Positions 10,801-22,800 of a stretch of DNA of 64,000 nucleotides are shown here, piece after piece (the first letter of the stretch is position 1; each line of letters begins with the position of its first letter). The DNA is taken from the NCBI GenBank assembly GCA_964020085.1, contig CAXHUQ010001431.1:7501-71500 (forward strand), in the 5' to 3' direction. Below the pieces are notes generated by a model, which was given only the letters and a program-made list of their open reading frames with translations, had not been told where the DNA came from and ran no database searches. This DNA is from Micromussa lordhowensis (taxonomy: Eukaryota; Cnidaria; Anthozoa; Scleractinia; Lobophylliidae). A program made the position numbers and the translations under genes.

Positions 10801-13800
10801 TGCAAATTGACCGGCTGTGATGATCATTCTGCTCGCTTGGGTGGCCATCTAGAGGAAAGTTTGTCCTGTTGAAAACATAAAATAAATGCGAAACCACGCT
10901 TTGATCATGAAACCTTGACTAACTTTATTTTCATACTTGTGAACATGCGACACCACGCTTTGATCACGAAACCTCTGCTAACATTTTATCCACACTTGTA
11001 AACATGCGAAACCACGCTATGATCACAAAACCTTGACTAACATTTTATTCACACTTGCAAACATGCCGCTAAACAGAACTTGCAAGAACAGTGACTTAAT
11101 GTAAACGTCGCATCATACCACATAACTGGAGATATTTTTAGTGTTGCCTTGATGCTTTGGACAACAATAAAGTTCATCACATGTAACATTGTCAACTCCT
11201 CGACGCGTGCCTGTTATCAATCATGCATGGAAATTATCTGTAACGGGGCTTAAACTGAAAAAATTCAAGAGGCCAGCGATGTTTGTTTTCATTAAAACAA
11301 AAAGTTAATGTGATCAATTCATTACTGAGTTGCTTTTCTTACAGGTTAATTTCTATTTAAGCCCTTTATCGAAAGAACACAGTATCCTTTGTAAAAGAAT
11401 ACCATTCGTCCTGGTGTTCTTTTGCTTATTCGAGGTTCCCTGGCAGAAAAATATGAAACTAAATTGCAAACAGGGCATCTCAGAAACCAGATGATGCAAA
11501 TAATTGACCTGCAAGATACCGACTATCACTTTCAGTCACTACAGTACCGCTCAAAAGTAAGTTACCACCTCTCGTCTCTCGTCGTCTCATCTCGCGAGAC
11601 GAGAGACTCGTCTCGCGAGACGAGAGTCTCGACTCGCGAGACGAGTGTCTCGTCTCGCGGGAACCACTGAAGCGTATATTTTGGAATACATTTCAAGCAA
11701 TTGGCTTGCAAGAAAACGATTTATTTCTCGCGACGGGTTTGCCGCGATGTACATGTATGCTTCGTGAAATTCCTGCTAATACGGCGTGAAGAGGCCTTGA
11801 ATTGAAACTTGCTTCGCTAGTTTCAACACTGTCATTGCAAACTAAAAACTTTAATGGACTGGAGTTATGAAGAACTGAAGTTAAATGTATGAAGAAACGA
11901 ACGCGAAGACGTTAGCGAATTATTGGAACATTGCATCGCACCAGTCGGTGAAATGTTTTTTAGCATGTTTAATTGCCATATTACGTCCGTGCGAATGAAC
12001 TGAAACGAAACTTGTTTCGCAAGATCGGTACTATTGCCAGAATTGAAGAAGCTGATCCGTTATGGAAAGCGCTTGGTAAAGTTTCAATCTTTCTCCGATT
12101 ACTCCGAGTTATTCCTCGCTGCATCGAGATCGAATTTGAATTTCGTGCCTCTGCAAGTCCATTGAACTGGAACTCATTGTTTTCATTCCAGATGAATTAA
12201 ACTTGAACTTAAATGTTGTCACTACAAACGAAAAGACGAGAAAAAGGCCTCTCTTTATGAAACCCGTATAAAGTATACGCACGTATACCTTCAGACTAGC
12301 TGAAATTAACAAAACCGATTGTATATTTATTACACCTCACGGAAGTATTTTGCCGTTGAATAAAAAAATCACTGTGTTTTGTCGAAGAGAACCGGGAATA
12401 GACGCTTCTACAGTCCCATCTTCAAGGAGCAAAAACAAATGAAAGATAACATTTTTTTTCGACATGAAGTAAACACGGTCCAAGCAAGCGACTTCCCAAC
12501 CCGCGTCGAAACACGGAACTTTTCTCTGATGAAAAAAATAACTTAACATGAGCGGCACACAATTGAAACTTTAATAAACCATTTTTTGCTCAAGGAAAGA
12601 GTATTTTACCATTTGAATGAATAATTTGTGTCCCGGAGTTATCATTTTTTCGACCAGGATCTTGGAAACACTTCAGACAAAGAATCCAACCAGCTTGCCG
12701 AGGCGTGCCGATACACAGAACTTTTCACCCACGTGAATTACGAAAATATTTACACTTTGTTCGGAATTTTCTCGCTACTACGTTAGCCTCTTGGAATACC
12801 AATACTACAGAAAATTGATTATTTCATGTCGTATCAAAAGTAAATTTAATTCACAAAACTTCTTTTACACGAAAGAAATTTGAGCACAGACAAAACTGCG
12901 TTGAATGTAGCGTTGAATGTTGTTGGTTTCAATCGAGACTAGCGTCTACTTCGGGTGTAGACAAAACGTGGACCCCCCTTTCTGGACCCCCCTTCTGGAC
13001 CCCCTTCTGGACCCCTTTCTGGATCCCTTTCTGGACCCCCCAAATTTTCCGTTGAAAAAAAATTAAAAAAACCCAGAACATCAAAAAAAGAATATTAAAC
13101 AGTGCACGAGACTCACCTGAATTTCTTCGATCGGTCAGTTCGATTTTTAGGCTCAATTCCACGGTTATCCTCGGGTAAGGTTGAAACTACCTCGCTACAA
13201 ACTAAAATCAGCCACTTCGTTAATTTCATCGTGATATATACGCGAAAACTCCATGACACATCGACATTCGGAACGTATAGTTGTGCGAGTTTACCCGCCA
13301 TTTTGTAACCGGCCGCCATATTGCTTTTGCCGCTGACCAGCATACCCACGTTTCATGTCTCACAGTGATACTGGTCAGCGGCAGAGGCAATATGGCGGCC
13401 CGAAATGGCGGGTAAACTCGCACAACCGTTCCGAATGTCGATGTGTCATGGAGTTTTCGCGTATATATCACGATGAAATTAACGAAGTGGCTGATTTTAA
13501 GTTTGTAGCGAGGTAGTTTCAACCTTACCCGAGAATAACCTGTGGAATTGAGCCTAAAAATCGAACTGACCGATCGAAGAAATTCAGGTGAGTCTCGTGC
13601 ACTGTTTAATTATTCTTTTTTTGATGTTCTGGGTTTTTTTAATTTTTTTTTCAACGGAAAATTTGGGGGGTCCAGAAAGGGGTCCAGAAAGGGGTCCAGA
13701 AGGGGGTCCAGAAGGGGGGTCCAGAAAGGGGGGTCCACGTTTTGTCTACACCCGTCTACTTCACAGCTGAGTTGGAGAACTGAAATGTACTAACACTTAT

Positions 13801-16800
13801 CCTTTCCTTCAATTGTATCCATTGAATCCTTTATTTTTGGAAAATTTTCGTTAATGTTACGTTTATTTCGGGTTCACCCTGGTGTTTATTTGAACGCTCA
13901 AACGTCATGTTAACTTATGCAAATTTTTGACATAAATGTATGATCTTGGCGCCAACGTGACAAGGCTCAATAGATCTCAATATGGGTTATTTTTTTACCT
14001 TTTTGCGAATGCTCAATTGCCAGTTTCCCCCCATATGAATTAAACTATACTTTTATCAGCGTTTAACTTTTATTTATCTTAGATGCAATCTTGGGATCTT
14101 AACGCTTAAAACTTGAACAATTTTTCTTCGATGCGTCTTATCTTGGCCGAGATCTATGATTTGGCGGGGATATTTTTCTCCTTCTCCCTGCTGCGAGAAA
14201 AAATTCTGGGCTCGACTCGGCGTTACTTACCCGGTTACTGTAATACTGTAAAATGCACGCTTCCTAATTTCTTTCAAATGTAATAATGCCCGTCGATCAT
14301 CGATCTACAGTGTAAATCTGTTCTAAATGATGTTCAATTTTGCGGATCTTGAAAAATGCGAATGACACAAAAGCCAAGAACTGTCTGTACGTATTTGTTT
14401 TCGAACATGAAACTGTTAAATGTTTTCATCACTGCTTTCTTCCTGGTTTACAAACATTTCTAAATGACCGGTAAAAGTGAAGTCAATAGCTTCAATATCC
14501 ACGACTTTCACTTTATATAATTGGCAAAAGAGGACGCTACGATCGATCGGCAAACTTTCATCGTACAGATTTGAGCACTCTTAAGCCCATAAACGACGGC
14601 ATATTCTTGGCTACGATTTTCGAGCGAAGTAGATTTGAAAAGTTTAATAGTCAAATCTCAAACGAACGTGATAACTCAACGATCAACAGAGTTCGGCAAA
14701 CGCTTCGTTCGAGCGCGCAAGTTCGCATTGCAATAGGCTTTTACAGCTGTAAAAATAGAAAGCTTTGCAGCATATTCTTGGCTACGATTTTTGAGCCAAG
14801 TAGATTTGAAAAGTTTAAGAGTCAGTCTCAAATGAACGTGACAAACAAACGACAGAGTTCGGCAAACTTTCGAGCGTGCGAAGTTACAATAGGCTATTAA
14901 AGTCTCGCGAGAAATTCAAGCAGTTGAACTTACAGTTTATTTAGGCTCTCGCGAGACGAGACTCTCGTCTCGCGAGACAAGACTCTCGTCTCGCGAGACG
15001 AGAGTCTCGTCTCGCGAGAGGGTGGTAACTTACTTTTGAGCGGTACTGTAAGTTTGTCTCTCTGATAGCTCAGGGAAGCAATCTTCCATTTTTCACTCAC
15101 GATTACAATTACCACATGAGTATATGCGTAGAATATTATTCTACGCATATACTCATGTGGTAATATCACATACAGACGGTACTACACATGATACGATGAG
15201 CAGACCATTATTTGTAGGCAGTTATCAGCAGGTCATGTGGTGGGCTCTTGGCCAATGAAAAGGAAGAAGAAATGTACATGTATAATACATTACTGATAAT
15301 TATACTGAAGAGTATGTTATTGGGAAGTGCAGTGAAATGAGTTTTTTTTTGTCAACTTTATTTAAGCTCCTTCGAAAACCTGTTGTGAAGTCACTTGTAA
15401 TAGGAGGTAGGTATAATTGACTAAAATTAATTGTCTTCACCATTTATTTGCTGGTACCCATCTACTGCTGGGTGGAGAGAGAGACTCTGAGATTTATAGA
15501 AAGTGTCATGAATTATTAATTATAAAAAAATAAGAACTATTTTATGAATTATATTTGGAGAGGAAGTGCCTGTAATTTGAATACATATCGGAGCATTGAG
15601 TTTTTCATTTTGTTGTTACATTGCTTATCATTATGTTACTATCTTAGATTTGATTTTAGTTTCTAATAAGTAGAAATCTTTTTTTGGCATGTACTCTTTA
15701 CTTAGGCTTGCAAAAACTAATGGTGGCAGTTACTAATCGGGGCGAGATCAACACTGCATTCTTGTTGCTTGGTCACTTGTCAGAAACAGCAGCAAATACA
15801 GATTACCCTCATGTAAATGAAGCTAAGTTGCTCAAACATGTCATCCTCTCTGGGCAGGTTAGTACACTTCCCCTTGATCTTTAATATCAGAATAAATTAA
15901 TGACACATGTCAAAAGGGGGGAATTCAGATAACACGGAGAAAAACCCTCAGAGCAAGGCAAGAACCAACGACAAACTCGACCCACATATGGCACCAGGCC
16001 TGAATCAAAGCCAAGCAACATTGGTGGGAGGCAAGTGCTCTTGCCACTATGCCATCCCTGCTCTCAAAATACATGAGATGACAGAATTTATAGCAATCGG
16101 AGCATGTAGTGCCACGTTAGCTCTCATCATCACACCTTGTAGGTCTCTGTGCACTTGTCTTGTGTCCCTTAGGCAAGTCATCCATGCGTAATATTGTCAC
16201 TATTAAATGCAATGATGCAGAATGTAAATTTTCTTGTCTGGTTAGCTCCATACTGTAAAGCATGTTTCAAAGAGCATGTTACAGTCTTACTCAGACATTT
16301 TCTGTTCACTGATTTTGATGACACTGGAGCTTGTTTAGGCTAGGTTATTATCATTGGTACATGCTGTATACTTGCATCATGTGAGCTTAATTGTACAGTT
16401 CTGTACTTTTTAAGCCCTTGATTAGCTAAGGCGATAATTAAAAACATGACTTGTACCCTCCTTTTAATACCAAGCTAGTCAAAAGATAGCCTGCGAACAG
16501 GCTCCTGGTTGGGCTTGGTGCGAGCTAGCCGAGTGTAGTCTAGGGCGAACGGGATGAGCCGAGAGCGTCCTGGTGATGAGGGAATGCACAGGGGAGGCTG
16601 TAGACATTCCATTGATGCCGCCGTTCCATGATACCAGCTCCTGGTATCAAGATCTGATTGGCGGAATCGATGACTGTTGACAGCTTTGAGATAATAATTG
16701 ACAGATCTTGACAACTGCTTGTAAATTTTGCTTGATTCTTGCCGAGACCGAAAAAGATGGTTACTGTGTGCAGGGCACAGTTCACTGACGTGGATTTCGA

Positions 16801-19800
16801 GGCCGCTTTGAGCAATTCTTTGCCACAGTTTCTTCATATCTCTGGGTTGAAACATGAGCAGAAGTTATGCCTGGAAACTGTGGCACAGAAGCGCGATGTT
16901 TTTGGAATTCTACCGACTGGTTTCGGGAAGAGCCTTTTCCAATTGCTGCCGCGTTTACTGAAACGACTTGCGGAAACTAGAACGTGCTTGTGTATTAGTT
17001 GTGACGCCTTTAGTTTCAATAACGAAAGACCAGGTTGAAGAGTTAACAGGTCTAGGCCTGAGAGCGTTTGCCATCGGCTTAGGAGACGAAAAAGGCGAGA
17101 AAGAACTGGTGGCCGGTGGATTCGATGTTGATGTCATCTATGGCATTCATTACATTTTTTCCCACGAACTTTAGAAATTTTTTTTCTCAACGGATATTTA
17201 CGGCGCATCGGAAACAATTCCACTGTGTTAAAGAGAATTTTTTTAAGCTTTCCAACGAATCTTGAATGACAATTTTTCGCCGTTTAGAACCAAAGTTATG
17301 TACTTTTATTCTTACGCGCTCCTGTAGAACCGGCGGCATTCATTACACTTTTTCCCACGAACTTTGGAAATTTTTTTCTCAACGCATATTTACGGCGCAT
17401 CAGAAACAATTCGACTGTGTTAAAGAGAATTTCTTAAGCTTTCCAAAGAATCTTTAATCGGAATTTTTGGCCGTTTAGAACTAAAGTTATGTATTTTTTT
17501 CTCTTACACGGTCCTGTAGAACTAGCTAGTTGGTGTTGTACATTGATCGGAAGAATGTACCAGCTTCTCCAAAGGTTCATTGCAACGGCTTAATTGTTAT
17601 TACTGTGCAAGAATGAACCACACGAACGACTTGTCTGGCACAAGAAAGGCAAGACAATTCAGGGAAATTATCTCCACGGTGTAAACAATTTCCTAGCTTT
17701 CCAATTTCGGCAGCCAAAACTACACTCTCTTGACCAGAAGCCGCAATCAATTCTTTCTTTTTCAACCTTTTAAAAAACTGACACCGCCGGCACTCTTTTC
17801 CCTTGAGGCGGATTCAACAGCTTTTTGCAGAAACGGCAAATACGCTCCCGGTCGACTTGCATTTCTCCGTTCCGCGAAACCCGCGTGCGGTAGAATGTTA
17901 TAAAAAGCCAATGCATCGGCGCGGGAAAACCCATCAATTTTGACAGGTGATATGACTGATATATATGATATGTAACATGCCAATCATCAAGGGGCGGAAC
18001 GGCGCATCAAAATCAATGTCTACAGGCTCCCCCGCGTCCCACTCGCTTCGCTCGCGGATTCACGCTCCGACTCCCACTCGCTTCGCGCCTTGCTCGCCGA
18101 AGTCTTTTTCCGCCCTCGCTGGGAGCCTGTTTGCAGGCTAGTCAAAACAGCAACTGTCATGTCGCAGAAACATGAAAATGACATGGTAGATAAATTTATT
18201 CATGATCATTTGTTTTTGTCCAGCCACTAGATGTTGTAATGGTCACCATTCATGAGCTGGAGAAGTTGGGTGTTTTCAGAAATGTACATGAAGACGCTTT
18301 AGACCTGGCCTTTGGGGCTAGAAACACAGGTAAGATTCATACGTATTACTGAATTGGGTGAGATAGATAATAGGCCGTTTGGACCTTAGCCATCATCACA
18401 TGACCTACTTTTCATTAAATTATGGGCTATAACTTAAAGAATGACAGAGATGGGAAATAGAAAAATGGCCAGGTTTGAGGCCCCTGGCATTAAAGGATGA
18501 GATTTTATGACGGTTTAAGTTTTTAAAAAATTAAGGAGATTTGTATGGAAAAACATGTTGGAGAGCAAGACCTTGCTCTCCAGCAACATTTTACACAGAT
18601 GCCTTTTACATTTTCTGAAAATTCAAACTGTTGTATAAATTTACTCTTTAATGCTAGGGGCTTCAAACTTGGCCATTTTGATATTTTCGATATGCTCTTT
18701 CCCTTTCTGGCATTTTTTAAGTTACCGGTATAACCCATATTAGTATAAATCTACTAGCGTTCACGAATGCCGTTCTCTGATTGGCTACGCTACTCACTAT
18801 CTATTCTGTGATAGATAGTGAGTAGCGTAGCAGTGTGCCCTTGTTAACAAAATGATGGCCGCTTCTTCTTCGCGTTTTCGAAGTGTCTGTGAAGAGGATT
18901 TAGACAAACGTTTGAACAAATAGTAGATTTATACTAAAACAATTAGATTATTGCTCCCGATTTCTATGCGTGATAGTTGACTCGGGCTGCGCCCTCGTCA
19001 ACTATCACGCGATAGAAATCTCGAGCTCATAATCTAATTGTTTAATATAAAAAGTTTGAGCAAAAGTTTGGTCACGTGACCCAAGTTGCAAAAGGCCTAT
19101 TATTGGGAATACTGGTCCAGAGAGTTGTTTTTACATGCTTTATGAACTGAGCTGCCAGTTAAGTTTCATAAACTAACTCTAAAATACCAGTATTTGTGAA
19201 TGTGTACCAAACATTAAGCCAGTTCAGTAATTAAAATGAAAGTGTTAATGACACATTTTTATTTGCTTGAATCTACACAAGATTGTTGTATGGAAATTTA
19301 AAAAAAATACATGTTATTGTTTCTTTGCCACATTTTTTGTCTGTGGATGTTCAACTGTTCAAAGATACATATGTGTTATTGAATTAGTGTGAGGTTGATA
19401 ATTATTTTGGAATACTGCTCCAGAGATTGTTTTCACATGCTTTATGAACTAGATTTAGATTTACTGTTAGTCAACAAGATGTAATGCAACAGTGCTAATT
19501 CCAACATGATTTTCAATTTTGCAGAATACTGTCTTGCCATTTTACAAGAGATGCTTCAAAAGGTTAGTGATTGGGTGCCAGATCATAAATTACCGTACCA
19601 TTTATTTTACGTTTAGACAAGTCGAAGCAGCTCTTGGGTAAGACTGGGCCTGAACAAGTCATGTAGGATGTAGTTCTTTGGAATCATATGTATCAGGATT
19701 TTATGATCCAAGATTACACATGTCATGATGCATCAAACTGATGAGTTCGCTGTGGGCAAAGAATTATTACTGTAATTGGAGGGCTTCCTGCAAAAAGGGC

Positions 19801-22800
19801 GTATATCGCTTTCTTAGCGGATTTTTTCATTTTCTGCAGGATCAAACTAATTTTTGGCAGACTGACTTGTGTTGACATGAAAAACATTGTTCCATAATTG
19901 ATTTTGTTGGTTTGCGCTTCGTTTTCGAGAAATAACGTATGCAAAAAAACTCAGTCTTTGAAAAACAAAAGAACAAAAGAAACCTTTTGTTTCATAAAAG
20001 CCTCGAGCCGTGTCCGACGCCTGCGCTAGTTACGGCTTGCGGCTTCGCATATCACGTTCGCACGCTCATGTTGATTTCCGTTCTTCCTTCCGTTTTTCTC
20101 TACGAATTTTCGAGCAAAAGAGGGACCGCTCGCAGTCTACGACAATAAGCGATCGCAGAGATGCTCTTTTGACTTACGGCAGAGCAAAATGCTGACTTCG
20201 TGAAGCCTTCAAGGTTAGGGTTCTGTCCCCTGATCCCAGAAGTTTGAAACACTGCAAATCATGCCGATTTGAAATAAAATTTATGTTATAATCGATTGCT
20301 ACGTGTTGTCCATTATCTGTGTTAATCCCTGTGTCAATAACTTCCAAAAATCCACTTCCTCTTACGGTATGTCGCTGTTTACCAGGCCACCAAACCAATG
20401 AAACGTCCACTGAGCGCGATCGCTATGCATGCTTGGGAAGGCTCCTTTCGCCTTGTGCGTACACAACCACATTCCCATTGATGCAAGACATTTTATAGGT
20501 NNNNNNNNNNNNNNNNNNNNNNNNNNNNNNNNNNNNNNNNNNNNNNNNNNNNNNNNNNNNNNNNNNNNNNNNNNNNNNNNNNNNNNNNNNNNNNNNNNNN
20601 NNNNNNNNNNNNNNNNNNNNNNNNNNNNNNNNNNNNNNNNNNNNNNNNNNNNNNNNNNNNNNNNNNNNNNNNNNNNNNNNNNNNNNNNNNNNNNNNNNNN
20701 CTAAAACCAGTTCTCGCTTTCCAAACTTTGACACCAGCAACGCTTGGCAAATGAGCCACAACTCACGAGAAGCATTTTTTCTTGGGCAAGAACTGCTCTT
20801 GGACTGCAAGACCTGACTTCAAACAACATTAACATGAGTATATCCTCGCTCGAACATCGGAGCACATTTTGGTTCTTTAAAACGTGCTGGTGACTTGCGG
20901 ATTATCAAGGCTTTATGATGCCTCTCAACCACCAGGCAGGCATGCAAGGTACTTTAAAACAAGGCTTAAAATATTACAGTGCAGCTCAGATATGTCCGAA
21001 CCAAAATATACGCGTAATGCGCGTCGGCCCAATACGCGTATACGCGTATACATATACGCACATACGCGTATGCATATACGCACATACGCGTATACAGTAT
21101 ATACGCGTATGCCTCATTGGTATGTATGAGCTAACGTATTGTTTTTTTCTTTTCTTACAGGTCATTGTTATTTTCAATGGCTTGACAGCTTGCCACAGAG
21201 CGAGAAAGAGTTTTCTATATTTTGACAAGCAAGCGACTTGAGCCGTGTCGACTGAACACACACAAATTTACCTTGAAGAGAATTAAATAACGAAACGTGA
21301 TCGGGCGGCGCACAGAAACTTTGCGAAACAATTCTTACGTCAAAGAAAGATTATTTTAACACTTGAACCAAAGAATTGTGCCAAACAAAACTGGAGATAT
21401 CATTTTTTCGACAAGTATCAAGTATATAATAAACATGCTCACGGTAAGCATGCAACTTGCCGACGCGTGCCGAAACACAAAACTTTTCCTTGAAGAATAA
21501 CTAACTAATCGTAAGCGACGCGCCATATAAACTATGATAAACAATTCTTTGGCTAAAGAAAGAGTATTTTACCGTTTGAATGAACGATTTGGGTCAAATA
21601 GAACAGGAGATAACATTTTTTCGACAAGGATCTTCAGAACGCTTCACACTAATAAACATTTCGTAAGCGACTTGCCGACGCTGGCTGAAACACAAAACTT
21701 TTTCTTGAAGAATAAAATAGCTAAACACGAACGACGCGCTAAAGAAACTTTGATAAACAATTCTTTGGCTAAAGAAAGAGTATTTTACCGTTTGAATGAA
21801 CGATTTGGGTCAAATAGAACTGGAGATATCATTTTTTCGGCAAGGATCTTCAGAACGCTTCACACGAATAAACATTTCGTAAGCGACTTGCCGACGCGGG
21901 CTCAGTAAAACACACAACTTTTTCTTGAAAAAAAAATAACTAAACACGAACGACGCGCCAAAGAAACTTTGATAAACAATTCTTTGGCTAAAGAAAGAGT
22001 ATTTTACCGTTTGAATGAACGATTTGGGTCAAATAGAACTGGAGATATCATTTTTTCGGCAAGGATCTTCAGAACGCTTCACACTAATAAACATTTCGTA
22101 AGCGACTTGCCGACGCGTGTTGAAACACAAAACATTTCCTTGAAGAATAATCAACTAAACGTGAGCAACGCGCCAAAGAAACTTTGATTAACAAGTCTTT
22201 GACTAAAGAAAGAGTATTTTACCGTTTGAATGAATGATTTTTGTCAAATAGAACTGGAGGTATAATTCACACAAATAAACATTTCGTAAGCGACTTGCCG
22301 ACGCGTGCCGAAACACAAAACTTTTTCTTGAAGTAAAAAATAACTAAACGCGAACGACGCGCGGTTCATCTGCTACGGCATATGTTCACGCCCAGTGAAC
22401 TTGAGGGGCGCAATGTTAGGGGAGTCGGGGGTAAGCTTCCCCTAAATGCTGAAAAAATCATTAAGATTAAGGAAATTGTTTTTAGGTTTTTCCCAGCCTC
22501 CTTATCGCAGCAGGATTTTGTATGGCGCGATTGCCGAAAAGCAATCGACGCCTATTTACGTAATAGAAAAGTAATCCAGGAACGTAGCCAGTAGTCACTA
22601 TAGTTATAAATGTAATGTAAGGCCTTTTCGCTGGAATAAATTTGTCAGTAACATGTATTTTTTTTCTAGGTTAAGAGCATTGTAAGTTAAATAAAATGAT
22701 TTAGGACTTTTATATTGTAAGTAAATAACATTGTATGTTTTAAAATAAAACAAATTATGTTTCATTCCTATACTCAGAATTAAAGCAACAATAACTAGAT

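Larger units (their letters stand above)
11542..15048. mobile_element. DNA transposon 1 with TCTCGCGAGA subterminal arrays (TA target site)
   Basis: Inverted ends start CAGTACCGCTCAAAAGTA and are flanked by TA at 11540-11541 and 15049-15050, as in Tc1/mariner-type elements (inferred class). Just inside each end is an array of four 10-bp palindromes with 21-bp period. The interior has diverged copies of the ~217-bp repeat of transposon 2 (12335-12770), a 170-bp tandem pair (14599, 14769) and a nested foldback (12953-13753). No transposase ORF is seen, so it is non-autonomous. It lies in intron 6. Confidence 0.8.
16485..18138 (+). mobile_element. DNA transposon with RecQ-like fragment
   Basis: The ends are inverted (GCCTGCGAACAGGCTCC on the left, GGAGCCTGTTTGCAGGC on the right). 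TAGTCAAAA occurs at 16476-16484 and 18139-18147, an apparent target duplication of up to 9 bp; an 8-bp hAT-like duplication within it is possible. It contains a helicase remnant and a 193-bp tandem duplication. It lies in intron 7, ending just before exon 8. Confidence 0.75.

Noticed and set aside
11422..11670. ORF running into the TCTCGCGAGA array, first considered as the missing exon
   Set aside because: It enters the transposon end, and using its GTAAGT donor gives the wrong phase for exon 7. The 46-bp exon at 11345-11390 closes the phase.
12929..13793. ORFs on both strands with the same start (ELSLKIELTDRRNSGESR)
   Set aside because: They are mirror translations of the two arms of one foldback element.
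11590..15019. CRISPR-like array
   Set aside because: Period of 21 bp, palindromic units and no spacers, in an animal intron at transposon ends.
21534..22187. Repeated ORFs (INNSLAKERVFYRLNERFG) as a tandem-repeat protein
   Set aside because: The 217-218-bp period shifts frame between units, there is no start or splice context, and the repeats are part of the transposon core.
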